In this document: positions 18,223-27,385 of the stretch, one piece after another
Layout of the letters: every line of letters starts with the position of its first letter
How positions within the stretch are numbered: the first letter of the stretch is position 1
From: CBDCYN01 sp965224205
Lineage (GTDB): Bacteria > Planctomycetota > Phycisphaerae > Phycisphaerales > Phycisphaeraceae
Direction: 5' to 3'
Length of the DNA: 64,000 bases
Assembly: GCA_965224205.1 (NCBI GenBank)
Contig: CBDCYN010000020.1
Span: 14,617 to 78,616, forward strand
Notes under the pieces: generated by a model
The model's input: the letters and a program-made list of their open reading frames with translations, nothing else
What the model was told of the DNA's origin: nothing
Database searches by the model: none
Translations under genes and position numbers: made by a program

Positions 18223-19763
18223 GTGCTGACAGTGGACGATTACGAACTGATACGACGGATGCATGTGGTGGAGGGTCGGAGTATCCGTGAGATCCGGCGG
18301 CGGCTGGGTCATTCACGGAATACGATCGCGAAGGTGTTAACCCATCCGACCCCGCCGGGCTACCGGATGGTCCAACCTCGTGCCAAACGGGTGTTGGAGC
18401 CCTACATCTCGATCATCGACGCGTGGCTGGAGCAGGACAAAATGGCTCCTCGCAAGCAGCGACACACGGGCCAAGAGATCTACGAGCGTCTGTGCAAAGA
18501 ACACAAGTACCGTGGCAGCGTGATCACCGTGCGTCGGTATCTGCAGGCTAAGCGGCAACACCAGCAGGAGGTGTTTATGCCGTTGGCGTTTGAACCGGGC
18601 GAAGAGGCTCAGGTCGACTGGCACGAGGCGGTGGCCAAGATCAACGGGGTTGAACGCAAGGTTCAGGTGTTCTGCATGCGTCTGTGCCACTCGAAGGCGT
18701 CGTTCACGTGGCCGTATGAGCGGGCGACGTTGGAGGCGTTTCTGGACGGTCACGTGCGGGCGTTGGCCTACTTCGGGGGCGTGCCCAAGCGGATCGCTTA
18801 CGACAACCTCAAGTCGGCGGTCACCCACGTGGGAGCGGGCAAAGACCGCACGCTCAATGAGCGGTTCAAGCACCTGCGGTGTCACGACCTGTTCGACACC
18901 CGGTTCTGCCCCCCCGGAAGCATGCCCACGGACGGGCTGTGGAGAACTTCTTCCGGGGGGCCAAGCGATCGGAGCGGTCGTATCTCACGCCGGTGCCCGA
19001 GGTCGCTTCGATGCAAGACCTGGGTCGTCACATGTTAGAACGGTGTGACGCAGACCTGGATCGTCCCGGGCCGTTGCCCCATCAGGATTGGACCCGACGC
19101 CAGTTATTGGAAGAAGAGCGGTGTCATCTTCTGCCTCTACCGCCCACGCCGTTTGAAGCGTGCATGCTCAGTTATAGTCGGGTCGACAAGCGGTCGCTGG
19201 TGACGGTGGCCCGCAACCGTTACTCCGTGCCGCTGCGGTATGCCCACCACGACGTGTCGATCAAGCGGTTCGCCGATCGCGTGGAGGTCTGGCATGAGCA
19301 GTCACGCATCGCCCGACACGACCGCCGCTACGAACAGGGTCAATTCATCCTCGAACCCGATCATTACCTGAACCTGCTGAAGATCAAGCCCGGCAGCCTC
19401 GACAACGCCCGGGCGTTCAAGGGCCAGCCGTGGGGTGAAGACTTTCAGCGATTACGTCGGGAACTCGAATACCGCTACGAAGATGAGGGCACCCGCCACT
19501 ACATCGACACCCTGTTGTTGATGACCCAATACCCGGTGGAGCAGGTCAAAGCAGCGGTGTCGTTGTGTGTGCGTCGTCGGGCGTTCAGCCGCGACGCGGT
19601 GGTCACCGTGCTGCGGAACGAACCGCTGGCATCGTGCTCGAAGTTGGACCTGTCGCATCGCCCCGATCTGCACCAGATGCACGACGGCACTCGCCCGCTG
19701 GGCGATTATGACCAGCGGGTGGGCGTCGCAGCCGAAGCTGCGGAACTGGAGGTGGCACGATGA
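18223..19763 (+). pseudogene. istA: IS21 transposase IstA, one frameshift
   Basis: The first part (from 18223) has the N-terminal helix-turn-helix RRRLGHSRNTIAKVL and the integrase core, with the first Asp in EEAQVDWHEA and the second in RIAYDNLKSAV. The frame breaks in a seven-C run at 18909-18915. The other frame then continues with HAHGRAVENFFRG, which supplies the catalytic Glu, through to 19763. One extra C restores about 513 codons, near normal IstA length. It ends overlapping istB by 4 nt, as usual in IS21. Either the copy is dead or the run is misassembled. Confidence 0.85.
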
Positions 19764-20561
19764 GTGATCCCACCCCCACGGTCTTGTTAGACGAGTATCT
19801 GCGGACGCTGAAGCTGTCGGCGATGTTGCGGGAATATCCCGGGGTAGCCCGGCAAGCCGCCGATCAAAAGGCGACCTATGAACAGTTCCTCCAGCAACTG
19901 GCGGAGTTGGAAGTCAACCAGCGTCACGCCGCGTCGATCCAGAGGCGGATCAAGGCCGCGAAGTTCCCGGTGCTCAAGGAACTCGACGCCTTCGACTTCA
20001 CCGCGGTGCCCAAGCTCAACAAGCCCCGGGTGCTGGAGCTGGCCCAGTGCTTGTTCATCGAACGACGGTCCAACCTCACCCTCAACGGGCCACCGCCCCG
20101 GAAGGCACGGGCAAGACGCACCTGGCGATCGCGATCGGTTTGGAGGCTTGTCGCCGCAAACACCGCGTGCGGTTCTACACCGCGTCGCAGCTGGCCAACC
20201 TCTACCTCGAAGCCCGAGAAGAGCGGCAGGTCACCAAGCTCGAAGGCCAGATCAAACGCCATGACCTGATCATCATCGATGAGCTGGGCTACATCCCCCT
20301 GGACCGACGCGGGGCCGAACACCTGTTCAGCTTCTTCAGTCAGTGCTACGAACAGACCAGCCTGATCGTGACCACGAACCTACCTTCGCAGACTGGCCTC
20401 AAGTCTTCGCCAACGATCAACGGTTGGTCGGTGCCTTGATCGACCGACTCACTCACCACGTGGACATCCTGGAGCTGGTCGTCGACAGCTATCGCCTCAA
20501 GGCCAGTAGGAAGAAGAAAACCCAACGACGAAAAGGAGGTGACAGCCCCGACAAGAGCTAA
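19760..20561 (+). pseudogene. istB: IS21 helper ATPase IstB, two frameshifts
   Basis: The N-terminal half runs from the ATG at 19760 (TLKLSAMLREYPGVARQAA). A one-base loss in CCGCCCCGG near 20092-20101 shifts the frame just before the Walker A loop PEGTGKTHLAIA. The second frame holds Walker B DLIIIDELGYIPLDRRG and IVTTNLP. A lost T near 20384 shifts again into FADWPQVFANDQRLVGALIDRLTHH. Repaired, it has about 266 residues, the family length. IstB is the AAA+ partner that directs IstA. Confidence 0.85.
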
Positions 20562-20689
20562 CTCCTGAGCCGGACACCCTGAGCAAGAAACTCAGGGCTT
20601 TGGACAACGCCGATCCCGGCGTTATTCTTCGAACCCAGGTGGCTCACTTTTCAATGATCGTCCGGCTCAATTTTCAATGATCGTTTCCA

Positions 20690-21043
20690 TTCCCGCAGCG
20701 TACACACGCCCCCGTCGACCCCCGGAAGCGGCCCCTCGTCAAGGCGTTTCATGAACGCTTGTTCTTGATCCTGGCCCAGCTTCGTGGGCGCCCCGGGCCG
20801 GGGTTGCTCGGCGAGCGCCCCAAGCCCGCCGTCGCGGTAGGTATAGGCCCACTTCTGCACGAACCGTGGGCTGCGATCGAGCTTGGCGGCAATCTGAGAA
20901 GCCGGCTGGCCCCGCAACGCCCCGTAAACCGCCCGGTAACGATCGCGTTGCTTGGCGTTGTGTTCACGGCCGATGCGTCGTTGCAGTTCGTCTAGGTCTT
21001 GGGGGGGGGTGTAAAGAGAGGTAGTGTGTGTCAAGTTGCGCAC
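20690..21043 (-). pseudogene. IS630-family transposase, N-terminal fragment
   Basis: About 118 codons from a start at 21043. It contains the IS630 helix-turn-helix: NAKQRDRYRAVYGALRG, SQIAAKLDRSPRFVQKW and GALAEQPRPGAPTKL. The frame is cut by the IS21 right end at 20689, after VCTLREW. The DDE catalytic domain is missing and is not found on the other side of the IS21, so flanking DNA was also lost. Confidence 0.75.
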
Positions 21044-21071
21044 ATTTGATCAGGCGGTCTCCGGTGGATGT

Positions 21072-21134
21072 AAGTTTGGTTGGCCCGCAGTGAGGGCGAA
21101 CGTAGTGAGCCCGAGCGGAGGGGCAACCAAACTT
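21072..21134. repeat. Long hairpin downstream of IS256 transposase
   Basis: AAGTTTGGTTG at 21072-21082 pairs perfectly with CAACCAAACTT at 21124-21134. The loop is GC-rich and holds GAGGGCGAACGTAGTGAGCCC. It ends 7 nt past the transposase stop (minus strand), so it may act as a terminator or insulate the element. Confidence 0.55.
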
Positions 21135-21141
21135 CGCGCGG

Positions 21142-22368
21142 CTACACCGCCACGCTCATCGGTTCTTCCTGTTGTTGTTCCTGTTCGTCGAGCCGTTTCA
21201 TATCCAAGTACCGCCGCGTGCCCCAACGGGTACCGGCGACGTGTCGCAGCCTCGCTGCCGAGAGCATCAACGCCGATTGCCCGTCCGGGAAGCTGCCCAC
21301 CACCCGAGTGCGTCGGCGGATCTCACGCATGATCCGCTCCAACGGGTTGTTCGTGCGGATCCGAAGCCAATGCTCACGGGGGAAGCTCATGTAGCTGAGC
21401 GTCTGTTCGACCGACGCACGCACCAGCTGGGCCGCCCTGGGCAGTTTCATCGACTCAAGCTTGTTCGCCACATCCTCGGCCTTCTTCAACGCCGCTTCAC
21501 GATCTTCCTGGGCGTGGATCGCCTTGAGCATCGCCGACACCTCCTGGACCTTGCCCTTGGGGGTGATGCTAAACACGTTGCGGTACCAGTGCACCACGCA
21601 CCGCTGCCACAACGACTCGGGATAGAGTTCGCCAAGCGACTCGACCAGACCCAGACACGCATCGCTGATCAACAGCTTCACGCCACGCAGGCCCCGCGTC
21701 TTGAGGTGACGCAGGAACGCCAGCCAACCCGCCTTGTCTTCCTTGGCCCCCTCGGCGATCCCCAGCACCTCACGATACCCGTCCGTCGCCACGCCGATCG
21801 CCACCAGCACCGACACGTTGCGAACTTCACCACCCCACGAGCGTTTGAGGCTGATCCCGTCGAGATATACATACGGGTGTTCACCTTCGATCGGCTTGTT
21901 CCGCCACTGCTCGATCTGTTGATAGACCTTCTGATTCAGCTCGCTGACCGTCGATGGGCTGACCTTCGTGCCCCACAACGCCGCCGTGATGTCCTCGACC
22001 CGACGCACGCTCACCCCGGCCAGGTACATCTCGATCAACGCTTCCTCGACGCTGCTCTCGCGACGCTTGTACTGCTCGATGATCTGCGTCTCGAACGGCA
22101 AGCTCTGCAGCCGTGGCACCTTCAACGACACCTGACCCGCCTTCGTGTGAAGCTTCCGCTGGTAGTGGCCCGCCCGCGTATCCTTGCGGGCATCGCTGCG
22201 CTCATACCGCCCAGCCCCGCACAACACCTCGGCTTCGGCATCCAGCAGCTGGTTCAACGTCTGCTCCACGGACTCACGTACCACCCGGTCCACGTGACCC
22301 CGAACCTTCGCCTCGTCGATCCGAAACACCTCTTTCATCCCGCGGTCCGATCCAGTACCCTGATCCAT
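21142..22368 (-). CDS. IS256-family (Mutator-type) transposase
   Basis: A 408-residue transposase; the start ATG at 22368 has AAGGAG 7 nt upstream. Typical IS256 features in order: N-terminal LLDAEAEVLCGAGRYER, LKVPRLQSLPFETQIIEQYKR, first Asp in YVYLDGISLKR, second in LLISDACLGLVESL, the CXXH-like WQRCVVHWYRNV, and the catalytic Glu in TNNPLERIMREIRRRTRVVGSF. It appears intact. I could not match clear terminal repeats on both sides; the right side is interrupted by an IS630 27 nt upstream of the start. Confidence 0.9.
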   Translation of the reverse strand: MDQGTGSDRGMKEVFRIDEAKVRGHVDRVVRESVEQTLNQLLDAEAEVLCGAGRYERSDARKDTRAGHYQRKLHTKAGQVSLKVPRLQSLPFETQIIEQYKRRESSVEEALIEMYLAGVSVRRVEDITAALWGTKVSPSTVSELNQKVYQQIEQWRNKPIEGEHPYVYLDGISLKRSWGGEVRNVSVLVAIGVATDGYREVLGIAEGAKEDKAGWLAFLRHLKTRGLRGVKLLISDACLGLVESLGELYPESLWQRCVVHWYRNVFSITPKGKVQEVSAMLKAIHAQEDREAALKKAEDVANKLESMKLPRAAQLVRASVEQTLSYMSFPREHWLRIRTNNPLERIMREIRRRTRVVGSFPDGQSALMLSAARLRHVAGTRWGTRRYLDMKRLDEQEQQQEEPMSVAV

Positions 22369-22488
22369 TGCAGTTCTCCTTGAATGGGGTTGTTTATACC
22401 TTCCTCGGGTGAGTTTGTCTGATCGGTAGAATAGGCTGACGTTAGCGGTTTGATTTTACTACGAAGTCACTGGACACAGGAGGCATGG

Positions 22489-22999
22489 ATGCTTCAGATC
22501 ACATTGACGGACGATGCGGTGGCGGCGTTGGATCGGGGGCGTTTTAGCGATCCAGATCCGCGGGTGCGGCGGAAGTTGCAGGTGGTTTGGCTCAAGAGCC
22601 ATGGGTTGGCACATCGGCAGATCGCGGCCTTGGCAGGGGTCAGCAGCCGGACGGTGCAGCGTTATTTGAATACGTACCTCGACGGTGGGATCGAGGCGTT
22701 GAGGCAAAACGGCTACCGGGGTCAGCCCAGTCAATTGAACGCGCACGGCCCGAAGGTCAAGGCGTCTTTGGAACAACACCCGCCGTCGACGATCCACGAG
22801 GCGAGCCATCAGATCACGCAACTCACCGGTCTGCGTCGCGGCCCGACGCAAGTGCGAGCTTTTTTGAAACGGCTGGGTCTGCGTCGTCGCAAGCTCGGGG
22901 GTGTGCCGGGCAAGCTTGATCAGGCCAAGCATCAACAGCAGCGTGAATTCCTTGAACAGACCCTCGATCCGGCTTTGGACGAAGCCGAACGGGGTGATC
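22489..22999 (+). pseudogene. IS630 transposase, 5' part
   Basis: Starts at the ATG at 22489 with AGGAGG at 22478-22483. It encodes the N-terminal DNA-binding part: HRQIAALAGVSSRTVQRYL, GIEALRQNGYRGQPSQL and FLKRLGLRRRKLGGVPGKL. The reading frame stops two codons inside the inserted IS481. The 3' part resumes at 24267. Confidence 0.82.
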
Positions 23000-24266
23000 T
23001 GTATTAGTTAAGACTTCATCTGACGCTTCCGTTAATCTTTGTTTCTCACAGAAGGAGACCGTCAGATGACCACCGACCAGAAGATCATTGCCAACAAAGT
23101 GGGGTTGCTCAAGCTGGCCCAGGCGCTGGGCAGCGTGTCGCAGGCGTGCAAGGTGATGGGGTATTCCCGGGATAGCTTCTACCGGTTCAAGCAGCTCTAC
23201 GACCAGGGCGGGGAGTTGGCCCTTCAAGAGATCAGCCGCAAGAAGCCGATCCTGGCCAACCGCGTCGACCCCGAGATCGAGCAAGCCGTGGTCGCGTTCG
23301 CGATCGAGCAGCCCGCTTACGGGCAGGTGCGGGTGTCGAACGAACTCAAGAAGCAAGGCAAGCTCATCTCACCGGGCGGGGTGCGAAGCGTGTGGCTGCG
23401 GCATGATCTTGAGACGTTCAAGAAGCGACTCAAGGCACTCGAAGCCAAGATGGCTCAGGACCCCGACCACACCGTGCTGACCGAAGCCCAGGTCGTGGCG
23501 TTGGAAAAAGCCAAGCAAGACAAGCAGGCCCACGGTGAAATTGAAACCGAACACCCCGGCTACCTCGGGGCTCAAGACACGTATTACGTGGGCACGATCA
23601 AGGGCGTGGGCCGGATCTATCAGCAGACGTTTATCGATACGTATACGCGGGTGGCGCACGCAAAGCTCTATGATCGCAAGAACGCCCTCGTGGCCGCGGA
23701 TCTGCTCAACGACCGGGTGATCCCGTGGTACGAACAGCACGACGTGGACCTGCTACGCATCCTCACCGACCGCGGCACGGAGTACTGCGGGAATCGTGAG
23801 CACCACGAATATCAGCTGTACCTGGCGATCGAGGACATCGATCACACCAAGACCAAAGCCCGAAGCCCGCAGACCAACGGGATCTGCGAACGGCTGCACA
23901 AGACGATGCAGGACGAGTTTTATAGCATCGCGTTCCGCAAGAAGATCTACACGAGCCTCGAAGAACTCCAAGCCGACTTGGATGCGTGGCTGGTGACGTA
24001 CAATGAACAGCGACCCCACAGCGGCCGCTACTGTTACGGCAAGACCCCGATGGCGACGTTCAAGGATTCGATCCCGTTAGCCCACGCCAAGCGGCTCGAT
24101 GGCTCTTCTCTAGAAGGGGTTCGGGTGAGCGAAGCGAACGAGAGCCGAGCCGAGGATCTGGGCGTCACCCAAGGCGCGATCGAGGCGCGGACGAAAGACA
24201 CTCGAAGCGGCAGTCTTGCTGTTGCCAGATAACTCTCGCGTGTCAGATGAAGTGGTGGCTAGTACA
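23000..24266 (+). mobile_element. IS481-family insertion inside IS630
   Basis: 1267 bp. The left end is TGTATTAGTTAAGACTTCAT and so on; the right end, read inward, is TGTACTAGCCACCACTTCAT. They share CTTCATCTGAC. The direct repeat GGTGATC flanks it at 22993-22999 and 24267-24273, a 7-bp target duplication. It is therefore a relatively recent insertion, younger than the IS630 it cut. Confidence 0.88.
23066..24232 (+). CDS. IS481-family transposase
   Basis: A 388-residue protein from the ATG at 23066, with AGGAG at 23053-23057, 8 nt upstream. The N-terminal helix-turn-helix (KLAQALGSVSQACKVMGYSR, SFYRFKQLYDQGG) precedes the rve-type integrase core: first Asp region YYVGTIKGVGRIYQQTFIDTY, second Asp in LRILTDRGTEYCG and Glu in SPQTNGICERLHKTMQDEF. 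The tail holds YNEQRPHSGRYCYGKTP. The frame is complete, so the element could still be active. Confidence 0.9.
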   Translation: MTTDQKIIANKVGLLKLAQALGSVSQACKVMGYSRDSFYRFKQLYDQGGELALQEISRKKPILANRVDPEIEQAVVAFAIEQPAYGQVRVSNELKKQGKLISPGGVRSVWLRHDLETFKKRLKALEAKMAQDPDHTVLTEAQVVALEKAKQDKQAHGEIETEHPGYLGAQDTYYVGTIKGVGRIYQQTFIDTYTRVAHAKLYDRKNALVAADLLNDRVIPWYEQHDVDLLRILTDRGTEYCGNREHHEYQLYLAIEDIDHTKTKARSPQTNGICERLHKTMQDEFYSIAFRKKIYTSLEELQADLDAWLVTYNEQRPHSGRYCYGKTPMATFKDSIPLAHAKRLDGSSLEGVRVSEANESRAEDLGVTQGAIEARTKDTRSGSLAVAR

Positions 24267-24814
24267 GGTGATCGCAGGTTTTTTTTGTAGACGCCTGCCA
24301 CTTCGTCCATGGCGCGTTTCTGTGCTACGTGTGGTGCGTGGTGAGGCTGTTCATCCGCACGCCCACCGGCCGCCGCCGGCTGAACGTGTTGGGGGCGTTG
24401 GATTTCGTGACCCGAGAGTTGGTGACCGTCACGAACACGACGTACATCACGGCCCAAACGGTCTGCGAATTACTCGAGACGCTCGCGGGGCGTTACCCCG
24501 GCCAAGCGATCACCCTGGTGCTGGACAACGCGCGGTATCAACGCTGCCGGTTGGTCCAAGATCGGGCCGTGGGGTTGGGCATCGAGTTGATGTTCCTGCC
24601 GTCCTACTCGCCGCACCTGAACCTGATCGAACGGATCTGGGGCCTGCTCAAGAAACGCTGCCTCAACGGCCGGTACTACGAAACGTTCGATCGATTTCAG
24701 CAAGCCATCCACGACGGCATCGCCAAGCTGGCCACCGACGACAAACCCAACGTCCAAACCCTCATCACCCGCAACTTCCAACACTTCAACAATCGGACAA
24801 TCTTAGCCGCGTGA
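24267..24814 (+). pseudogene. IS630 transposase, 3' DDE part
   Basis: Continues the split gene. After the target repeat it should read through an eight-T run (24279-24286) into VDACHFVHGAFLCYVW, but the run is one T short, so the frame is also broken there. The rest is sound: IRTPTGRRRLNVLGALDF, second Asp in ITLVLDNARYQ and Glu in PHLNLIERIWGLLKKR, ending at 24814. Confidence 0.8.
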
Positions 24815-24820
24815 GGTATA

Positions 24821-24967
24821 TACCGCTACAAACAGACCAAGCTCGATATCGTGGATTGCTTCCTCGCCGCACAAGCCGCCGCTGAAGGCGATGCGGTGGC
24901 CACGTTCGACAAAGGATTTGATAACTTCGACGACGTACAGCTTTGGGACCACAAAGGTCGAAAATAG
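24821..24967 (+). pseudogene. 3' stump of a PIN-domain (VapC-like) toxin gene
   Basis: 48 codons open from the IS630 end to a TAG at 24965-24967. It reads TKLDIVDCFLAAQAAAEGD then AVATFDKGFDNFDDVQLW, which matches the last third of PIN ribonucleases: the Asp of the LDIVD helix and the TFDKGF segment with the final acidic residue. The 5' two thirds, with the first metal-binding Asp, are missing. No antitoxin gene is visible. IS insertion or deletion destroyed it. Confidence 0.7.
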
Positions 24968-25138
24968 CCGTCGGATAGCCGCCGGGCAGGCCCGACATCT
25001 TGCCGGGCATTTTGCTCAGTCGCTGGTGATTGTATCCGGTATCCTGTGGCCCACCGTATTATAGTACTTGGCATAATGCCGAACTTACTCGACGTAAAGA
25101 ATGCGGGCGGTCGAAGGTCTGTTATGCGGCAATAAACT

Positions 25139-25843
25139 TCAAGCGATGCGGCGACGTATCGCCATACTTAATGCTCCGAGGCCAAGCATCCCCAGCGTCG
25201 TGGTCACTGGCTCGGGGATTCCGTTGCCCCCGGGAGGAATGATTGGAGGATCATTATTCACAAAACTCTCACTGCCGCCGCTGGTAAAGCCTTGAACGTG
25301 GATCCCGATGCGGAGATCGCCATTATTCAAATCTTCAATCGTGTCACTTAACGTCTGACCAGCCTGTAGATCGAATAACAGCCCAAGCGTCTCACCTGGG
25401 TTGATACCATTGGGCTGCGTTGGTGGGAGTGGAGTAGCAGTAAAATCTGAGGTTGCTACAAATGGCGGTAATGCCTGATTCGCAGCAGGAAGATTGCCCG
25501 GGCTTCCACCTTGCTGATATTCAACATCGGGCGGATTGTCGAAAATCGTCGGGGCACCGAGCAGCGTGCCGTCATCAAAGTAAATCTGAGTAATCGAGGA
25601 TGCATCAGGGCCGATGTTGTCAAAAGTAAACAGAACCTGTGTGTCCGCTAGATTCATCCCCCCTAGGGAGTCGGTCACGGTCACGGTCATCTGAGCTTCA
25701 CCGATCGCAGCGTCCCCCGCTAAGTTGCTTGAGATATTCGTAAAGCCCAATGTCAGCGCCGCCCACACTGGGGATCCAACCATCAGAATGGGCACTGTTA
25801 TAATACTAGAAATAAACGATTTTTTTAGAAATGAGCAAAACAT
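25139..25843 (-). CDS. PEP-CTERM sorting-signal protein
   Basis: A 234-residue protein; GGAGG lies 10 nt before the ATG at 25843. The signal peptide is SFISSIITVPILMVGSPVWA. The middle (about 30-200) is a beta-rich, Asp/Gly/Pro-rich domain of unknown family (MTVTVTDSLGGMNLADTQVL, FDDGTLLG). The C-terminus has the sorting signal IPEPVTTTLGMLGLGALSMA followed by RRR. The exosortase needed to process it is not in the window. Its GC content is lower than that of its neighbours. It stands alone beside the IS cluster. Confidence 0.83.
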   Translation of the reverse strand: MFCSFLKKSFISSIITVPILMVGSPVWAALTLGFTNISSNLAGDAAIGEAQMTVTVTDSLGGMNLADTQVLFTFDNIGPDASSITQIYFDDGTLLGAPTIFDNPPDVEYQQGGSPGNLPAANQALPPFVATSDFTATPLPPTQPNGINPGETLGLLFDLQAGQTLSDTIEDLNNGDLRIGIHVQGFTSGGSESFVNNDPPIIPPGGNGIPEPVTTTLGMLGLGALSMAIRRRIA

Positions 25844-26269
25844 CTTGTTGAAACCTCCAAAAAATGGTTCATCTTCCCGGACACGTCTTCAATTCTTAAC
25901 AGCACGAACAATCTGGTTGCCAACGGACTAATTGATTACAGAACTGGTGTGCGACGTTCTATTTAATCACCCATCGTTCTATCTGGTTCATTTCAACTCT
26001 TTACTTATTCGTTGCTATGACCTCAAAAAAGGCAAAAATAGCTACTTTTGCTGAAAATTAATGCACTTTCAGCGGCTACTGTCACCACTCATTCGTTTAA
26101 AATATTTTTTTCGATTCCCGTCCGACTTAAAAAAGGGAAAGTTATCCGCTCCCCACAAATTCTTTCTCATCTACCTTCCTACACTATTTACTATGATGAT
26201 AAAATCACTTCTCGGTTGCAATACCTTTATGACTAAAATCTCAGAAAAAAATGAAATAGTAAATTAGGC
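25844..26269. other. AT-rich gene-free stretch
   Basis: About 425 bases, clearly richer in A and T than the rest, especially 26041-26265, with runs of A and T and no good ribosome sites. It separates the PEP-CTERM gene from a transposase remnant. I see no gene. It may be foreign or an upstream regulatory region of the PEP-CTERM gene. Confidence 0.45.
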
Positions 26270-26278
26270 AACGGCTCA

Positions 26279-26392
26279 AGGAAGACGTGTTCGGCGATGG
26301 TGTACAAGCTGGTGCAGTCGGCTGAGAAGCGCTGGCGAAAGCTCAACGACCACGACCGGATCAGTGATGTAATCGCTCGGGTGCCACCGGCT
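26279..26392 (+). pseudogene. IS256-type transposase C-terminal remnant
   Basis: 38 codons reading SAMVYKLVQSAEKRWRKLN then DHDRISDVIARV, the tail seen in one branch of IS256-family transposases (MVFKLxQSAEKxWRRLNG pattern). It is not a piece of the IS256 at 21142-22368, whose tail differs. No catalytic part is present. Confidence 0.5.
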
Positions 26393-26444
26393 GCTGGTCA
26401 GCCAGTGCTTAGAGCATATCCCGAAATGGTGTACGACGCCCCCA

Positions 26445-26469
26445 GCGAGCCGCGACCGTGAGGTAGCGG
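26445..26469. repeat. GAGCCGCGACC-type palindromic repeat, half copy
   Basis: GCGAGCCGCGACCGTGAGG then TAGCGG. It closely matches each arm of the inverted repeat at 59818-59892, so one repeat family occurs at both places. Confidence 0.55.
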
Positions 26470-26618
26470 GTTTCTCGGAATACCCCGACCACTTGACGTC
26501 GTATAATAGGACACACACTCACCACACTGGCGTGCAAGCCGCCTGTAGCACACCATAGGTGGTATTGCAGCCCTGCCGATCAACCTCACACCCCGGGTGC
26601 CTGGAGCTAAGCGGAGCG

Positions 26619-26651
26619 TGCCCCAGCCGATTGGCCCTCGGTCCTGGGGCA
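26619..26651. repeat. Short inverted repeat
   Basis: TGCCCCAG at 26619-26626 and its perfect complement CTGGGGCA at 26644-26651, in a gene-free stretch between the transposase remnant and the next gene. Confidence 0.4.
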
Positions 26652-26718
26652 TGGCCGTTTTCGACGACCTAGCCCCAGCCACCCCGCCGTTCAATAAAGG
26701 GTTAGATAAGTTGTTCAC

Positions 26719-26736
26719 GTCCGGGCAGGCCCGGAC
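26719..26736. repeat. GTCCGGGC palindrome, single copy
   Basis: GTCCGGGCAGGCCCGGAC, followed by CTAC. It is the same core as the arms of the inverted repeat at 31235-31314. It lies just past the stop of the next gene (minus strand) and may serve as its terminator. Confidence 0.5.
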
Positions 26737-27126
26737 CTACACCGCTTTGGTCGGATCCCATGTCGAGTCCGGTGGTAACAAGATGCTAAGGCATCCTCCG
26801 AAGTCTCGTACCCACAGCCCTCCTTCGCGGTCCACGCGCGAAAGAACTTGTGCTAGTTGCTTCGACTCTAGGTACTCAACAGAAATGATGGAGTCGAACC
26901 GACGCCAACCACCTCGCTTCTTTACCACCCGTAATTCGTATACATTGTCCGATGCGATTTCTAGCTTAACCACATCCATATAACCCAGCGATTCTGCTTC
27001 AAAAACCGACGGAATTTCTATAACACGATAAAAATCGTCACCTATTGGCTCAACTTCAAATCCTTGGATTGTCAACCCTTCTTCGGGAATTCTAAGGTCA
27101 AGCGTGATAGTGCGACTCGTTGACAT
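26737..27126 (-). CDS. Small DUF4265-like protein
   Basis: A 129-residue soluble protein from the ATG at 27126; no ribosome site is evident. The pattern FEVEPIGDDFYRVIEIPSVF, then GYMDVVKLEI, FDSIISVEYLESKQLAQVL and a final LPPDSTWD resembles DUF4265, a small domain of unknown role found mostly in single-domain proteins, sometimes near polymorphic toxins. The resemblance is by eye only. It is on the same strand as the gene at 27386 and the T6SS genes. Confidence 0.5.
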   Translation of the reverse strand: MSTSRTITLDLRIPEEGLTIQGFEVEPIGDDFYRVIEIPSVFEAESLGYMDVVKLEIASDNVYELRVVKKRGGWRRFDSIISVEYLESKQLAQVLSRVDREGGLWVRDFGGCLSILLPPDSTWDPTKAV

Positions 27127-27385
27127 GATGTATGGATCGATATGGTTATCCGGTGCTTGTCATCATACTAAATATTATACCATCAACGACAGACTGCCCT
27201 AAAACGACTTTTCGAGGTCCGATACTCGAGGCTAATGTTTCATTCGATACGTTTATCCACTCACTGCCCCGCAGGGCAAGACTCATCCTGCCTGCACAGT
27301 GTCGACCATTTCGCACTGGCTGACAAACAGCTAGTGGCACCCAGCGAAGATGCTCTTGACGTTGAAAATTCTCTGTTAGGAACGG

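Larger units (their letters stand above)
18109..20689 (+). mobile_element. IS21-family insertion sequence, degenerate
   Basis: 2581 bp bounded by inverted repeats: left 18109-18138 (TGGAAACGATCATTGAAAAC and on to GAGCCGGAC) and right 20660-20689, differing at one position. Second internal copies of the TCATTGAAA-TGAGCC unit lie just inside each end (near 18151 and 20641), the multiple terminal repeats typical of IS21. It carries istA and istB, both frameshifted. No matching target duplication flanks it: the left flank is GTCGAGCA and the right flank TTCCCGCA. Its right end cuts an IS630 transposase gene. Confidence 0.88.
22397..24818 (+). mobile_element. IS630-family element split by IS481
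   Basis: The outer ends are imperfect inverted repeats beginning TACCTTCCTCGG on the left and, read inward, TACCTCACGCGG on the right. They are flanked by TA (22395-22396 and 24819-24820), the IS630 target duplication. The transposase gene inside is cut by an IS481 copy at 23000-24266. The right end abuts a PIN toxin remnant. Confidence 0.7.

Noticed and set aside
21172..22383. 403-codon plus-strand frame opposite the IS256 transposase
   Set aside because: Mirror frame of a well-supported transposase gene.
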